Positions 23,377-25,236 of a DNA stretch of 25,236 bases are shown here, in pieces. Numbering within the stretch: the stretch's first letter is position 1; every line of letters starts with the position of its first letter. Both the position numbers and the translations under genes were made by a program. The notes below the pieces were generated by a model, which was not told the origin of the DNA, made no database searches, and was given only the letters and a program-made list of their open reading frames with translations. This DNA comes from JAGXFP01 sp046484585. Its GTDB lineage: Bacteria > Desulfobacterota > Desulfobulbia > Desulfobulbales > JAGXFP01. Location of the stretch: positions 1-25,236 of the forward strand of contig JAWOIQ010000037.1 in assembly GCA_046484585.1 (NCBI GenBank), given 5' to 3'.

Positions 23377-24762
23377 TTACGATTGTCCATAAATACCTTT
23401 CTTGAGGATGTCCTTGCTGAATTTGTTCAGCTTGCCGTCTACCCAACGGACCTCTTTATATCCCTTCTCGGAAAGCAGCCGCCAGGCCTGCAAGGCCCGG
23501 TTGCCCGCGGCGCAATGGATAATGACTTTTTTATCCTTGGGGACTTCGTTGAAGCGCCGGTGCATGGTGTCTATGGGGATAATGAGGGCGCCCGGAACAA
23601 TTCCGGTCTTGGCCCATTCGGATGGATCCCGGACATCAATAACCACTGAGTCGGCGGGGATATCGCGGGCAATTTTCTCAAAGTCGGGAATCGACATGGC
23701 GCCGGGCAGGGTTTGCTTGCCTTCGTCGGATACCCCGGCCGCAAGCGAACCCTTGTCGACTTTATAACCTTTGTCCTTCCAGGCCTTGAGGCCGCCGTTA
23801 AGAATGTAGCCGTTTTCCACATAGTTGGCCCGCATGGTTTTATGCATTGCCTCGGCCACTCGCGAGTCGTCGCCATAGTAGATAATCCTGGCGGATTTTT
23901 TCTGTTTCTTGGTAAGGGCGTCGCTTAATTCCCGGGCCGCGGCAATCAGGTCGTCTTCGGCGGGGAAATTGACCGCTCCTTTTATATGCGCCTTCCCGGC
24001 CTTTTCCGGGCTCCGCAGATCGATAAGGATATGGGCAAGGTTCTCCTCCTGGGCCATTTTCAGGAATTCCGGCTCGGTATAGTAGGCATTGATCCCTTCC
24101 TGCCATGCCTTATGACCGGCAACCATGTAGCGCGCCTCTTTGTAGCCATAGACTTCTTTTGCCACCCGGGCAAAATGAGGGCTCATGCCTCAGGTGAAGC
24201 CCCGGCAATAGGCGATAATCCTGGTGTTCTTGTCCTTCGGCAGGCGGTCCTTGAACTCCAGGAGGCGATAATAGGGGATGTTGACCGCGTTTGGCAGATG
24301 GCCTTCGATGAAATTGTCATAGCCCCTGGCATCGACGATCATATAGTTGCCTTCCGCGGGACTTTTTTCCAGGTACCGGTCCACCTCTGCCATGGTGACC
24401 ACGTTTTCCATGGTATGGAAATTATAACTGGGCTTGGAGCTCAAGGTTTCGGCGTACAGCCAGCCCTTGTCGGCTTTGCGGAACTCTACGGAAACCGCCT
24501 TTTCATCGCGCAGTTCCCGGGCGTTTACAAAACCGTTGAGCTCCGATGCCTTGTCATAGCGGATCTTGTGGACCGCGCTCCCGGTTGTCACCTCAAGAGT
24601 CGAATCCGTCTGGGTGCCCGGCACAATGGTGCCCCAGATGGTATTGTCGGGCGCCTGATGGCAGCCGGCGCAGATCGGCGCCATCAGGTCTCCAGCCATG
24701 GCCGGTCCGGCCAGCAGCGCAAACCCCATGGCCAATAATGCAATTTTCCGTTTTCTTAACAT
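23377..24762 (-). CDS. Selenocysteine-containing triple-rhodanese protein with c-type haem site
   Basis: Read through one in-frame TGA (24192-24190), this is a single 461-residue protein. A signal peptide (cleavage near AMA|GDLM) directs it to the periplasm, and CAGCH (31-35) is a haem c attachment site. Rhodanese domain 1 (about 105-223) has the loop YC186-R-G-F-T-Sec191-G-M-S followed by the usual helix and VAGHKAW. Domain 2 (about 229-335) has a Gly where the catalytic Cys should be (YYG297DDSR) and looks inactive. Domain 3 (about 358-455) has a normal HC417AAGNRA loop. The second half begins in mid-domain and has no ribosome-binding site, so it is not a separate gene. AGGAGG precedes the ATG at 24762. 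I infer periplasmic sulfur- or selenium-transfer chemistry with electron input through the haem; the substrate is unknown. The alternative is a nonsense-mutated gene, made unlikely by the SECIS-like hairpin. Confidence 0.85.
24157..24175 (-). promoter_or_regulatory. Bacterial SECIS element downstream of the in-frame UGA
   Basis: In the mRNA, UUUUGCC and GGCAAAA form a perfect 7-bp stem closing the loop CGGGU. The second loop base is G, about 23 nt after the UGA at 24192-24190. Bacterial SECIS elements need a short stem with a G in the first two loop positions about 16-37 nt downstream of UGA, and this fits. Confidence 0.85.
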
Positions 24763-24821
24763 GTACTCCTCCTTTTCTTTGCAGAATCTTATTTGAGAAC
24801 AAGATGTTCAGGGAGTACTAG

Positions 24822-24837
24822 AGCAATTGATGTGCCA
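24822..24837 (-). promoter_or_regulatory. Sigma-54 promoter of the selenocysteine rhodanese gene
   Basis: On the minus strand the sequence is TGGCAC-ATCAA-TTGCT, a full match to TGGCAC-N5-TTGCW with GG and GC at the required spacing. The predicted start site is near 24811, giving a leader of about 49 nt with an AGGAGG site. Confidence 0.9.
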
Positions 24838-24914
24838 CAATGTGGTATTAATTTATTGTATTGATTTAAGGGTATTCCCGGGAGGTCGCTTTAAGAGAGC
24901 CTTTCTTTTCCAAG

Positions 24915-24945
24915 TTGCAAACTGCAAACTTTTTGCAAAATGCAA
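24915..24945. promoter_or_regulatory. Two TTGCA-N3-TGCAA palindromes, probable enhancer sites
   Basis: Perfect palindromes at 24915-24927 (spacer AAC) and 24933-24945 (spacer AAA) have centres 18 bp apart. They lie about 110 and 128 bp upstream of the predicted sigma-54 start site, the usual position for NtrC-family activator sites. The same motif precedes the neighbouring sensor operon. Confidence 0.8.
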
Positions 24946-25070
24946 TGAAAAGCAGACTGTTTTTTCCGGAATATAGCTTTTGGAGGGATCCGCATTTTCA
25001 ACCGGATTCGCAGTGAAAACCCGGAAAGTGCTCTGGCTGGCGGGTGCGCTCAATAATCGCGCTTTTCTTT

Positions 25071-25235
25071 TCAGCCGCCGCTTGCATGTACGGCGGCGAT
25101 CAACCGGAGGAGGAGCATGAATCCCAGATAGGCCAGCCCTGCGATGCCGGCCACCAGTATAATCAGGATGATCACCATCGTGGTGGTCAGCCGATCTTCC
25201 GGGCTGCTCTTCGGCCGGGGGGAATCGAGATGTTT
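25071..25235 (-). CDS. C-terminal end of a small membrane protein (partial, runs off the window)
   Basis: The last 54 codons of a minus-strand gene are visible. The sequence has a polar lead (SPRPKSSPEDRLTTT), one strongly hydrophobic segment (MVIILIILVAGIAGLAYLGF, then MLLLRLIAAV) and a short tail ending SGG before TGA. The 5' part lies beyond the window. I do not recognise the family. It is upstream of, and on the same strand as, the sigma-54-controlled rhodanese gene, but about 300 nt and a promoter lie between. Confidence 0.6.
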   Translation of the reverse strand, partial: KHLDSPRPKSSPEDRLTTTMVIILIILVAGIAGLAYLGFMLLLRLIAAVHASGG

Positions 25236-25236
25236 T

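Noticed and set aside
24184..24192. Two separate genes: a cytochrome/rhodanese ending at TGA and a second rhodanese starting at ATG 24186
   Set aside because: The split falls inside one rhodanese active-site loop, the downstream ATG has no ribosome-binding site, phase is maintained, and a SECIS-type hairpin follows. One selenoprotein explains all of this better.

Overview
The window looks like chromosomal DNA of a deltaproteobacterium in the broad sense (Desulfobacterota / Desulfuromonadota-like). GC is moderately high. The grounds are the Tol gene order, an alternative homoserine kinase of the phosphoglycerate-mutase fold next to hom, sigma-54 two-component regulation, a c-type cytochrome/rhodanese fusion and a probable selenoprotein. 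I cannot fix the genus from sequence alone.

Layout. 1-2.7 kb: a small YceK-like lipoprotein (+) and recQ (-). 2.7-7.9 kb: tolQ-tolR-tolA-tolB-cpoB on the minus strand with a good sigma-70 promoter ahead of tolQ; pal is absent from its usual place between tolB and cpoB, where a palindromic repeat sits instead. 8.3-11.2 kb: an overlapping plus-strand operon of homoserine dehydrogenase, proposed homoserine kinase and a YbgC-type thioesterase. 11.2-12.6 kb: repeats, an initiator tRNA with promoter and terminator, and a small ferredoxin with a Ser in place of one cluster Cys. 12.6-13.4 kb: a glyoxylate/succinic-semialdehyde reductase. 13.6-17.7 kb: a four-gene operon of ABC ATPase, FtsX-type permease, LolA-like periplasmic protein and outer-membrane barrel, plausibly one trans-envelope transport route. 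17.7-19.2 kb: a patch of genome plasticity (duplicated 3' end of the downstream response-regulator gene, a 54-bp tandem array, a vapBC-type toxin-antitoxin pair, a palindromic repeat).

19.2-24.8 kb, all minus strand, is the most interesting part. A PhnD-like periplasmic binding protein, a membrane histidine kinase and a sigma-54 response regulator form a three-component sensing operon similar in layout to AioX-AioS-AioR. Upstream of it lies a gene for a 461-residue periplasmic protein with one CxxCH haem site and three rhodanese domains. It is interrupted by an in-frame TGA inside the first rhodanese active-site loop. A 7-bp perfect hairpin with loop CGGGU starts 14 nt after the TGA, matching the bacterial SECIS format, so I read the TGA as selenocysteine 191. 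The gene has a perfect-consensus sigma-54 promoter (TGGCAC-N5-TTGCT) and two TTGCA-N3-TGCAA palindromes about 110 and 130 bp upstream of the predicted start site. The same palindrome occurs once just ahead of the three-component operon. I infer a circuit: periplasmic signal -> kinase -> sigma-54 activator -> selenocysteine rhodanese, with possible autoregulation. The signal is unknown.

Several 80-160 bp imperfect palindromic elements are scattered at gene 3' ends, two of them near-identical copies. The right edge holds the C-terminal end of a small membrane protein.
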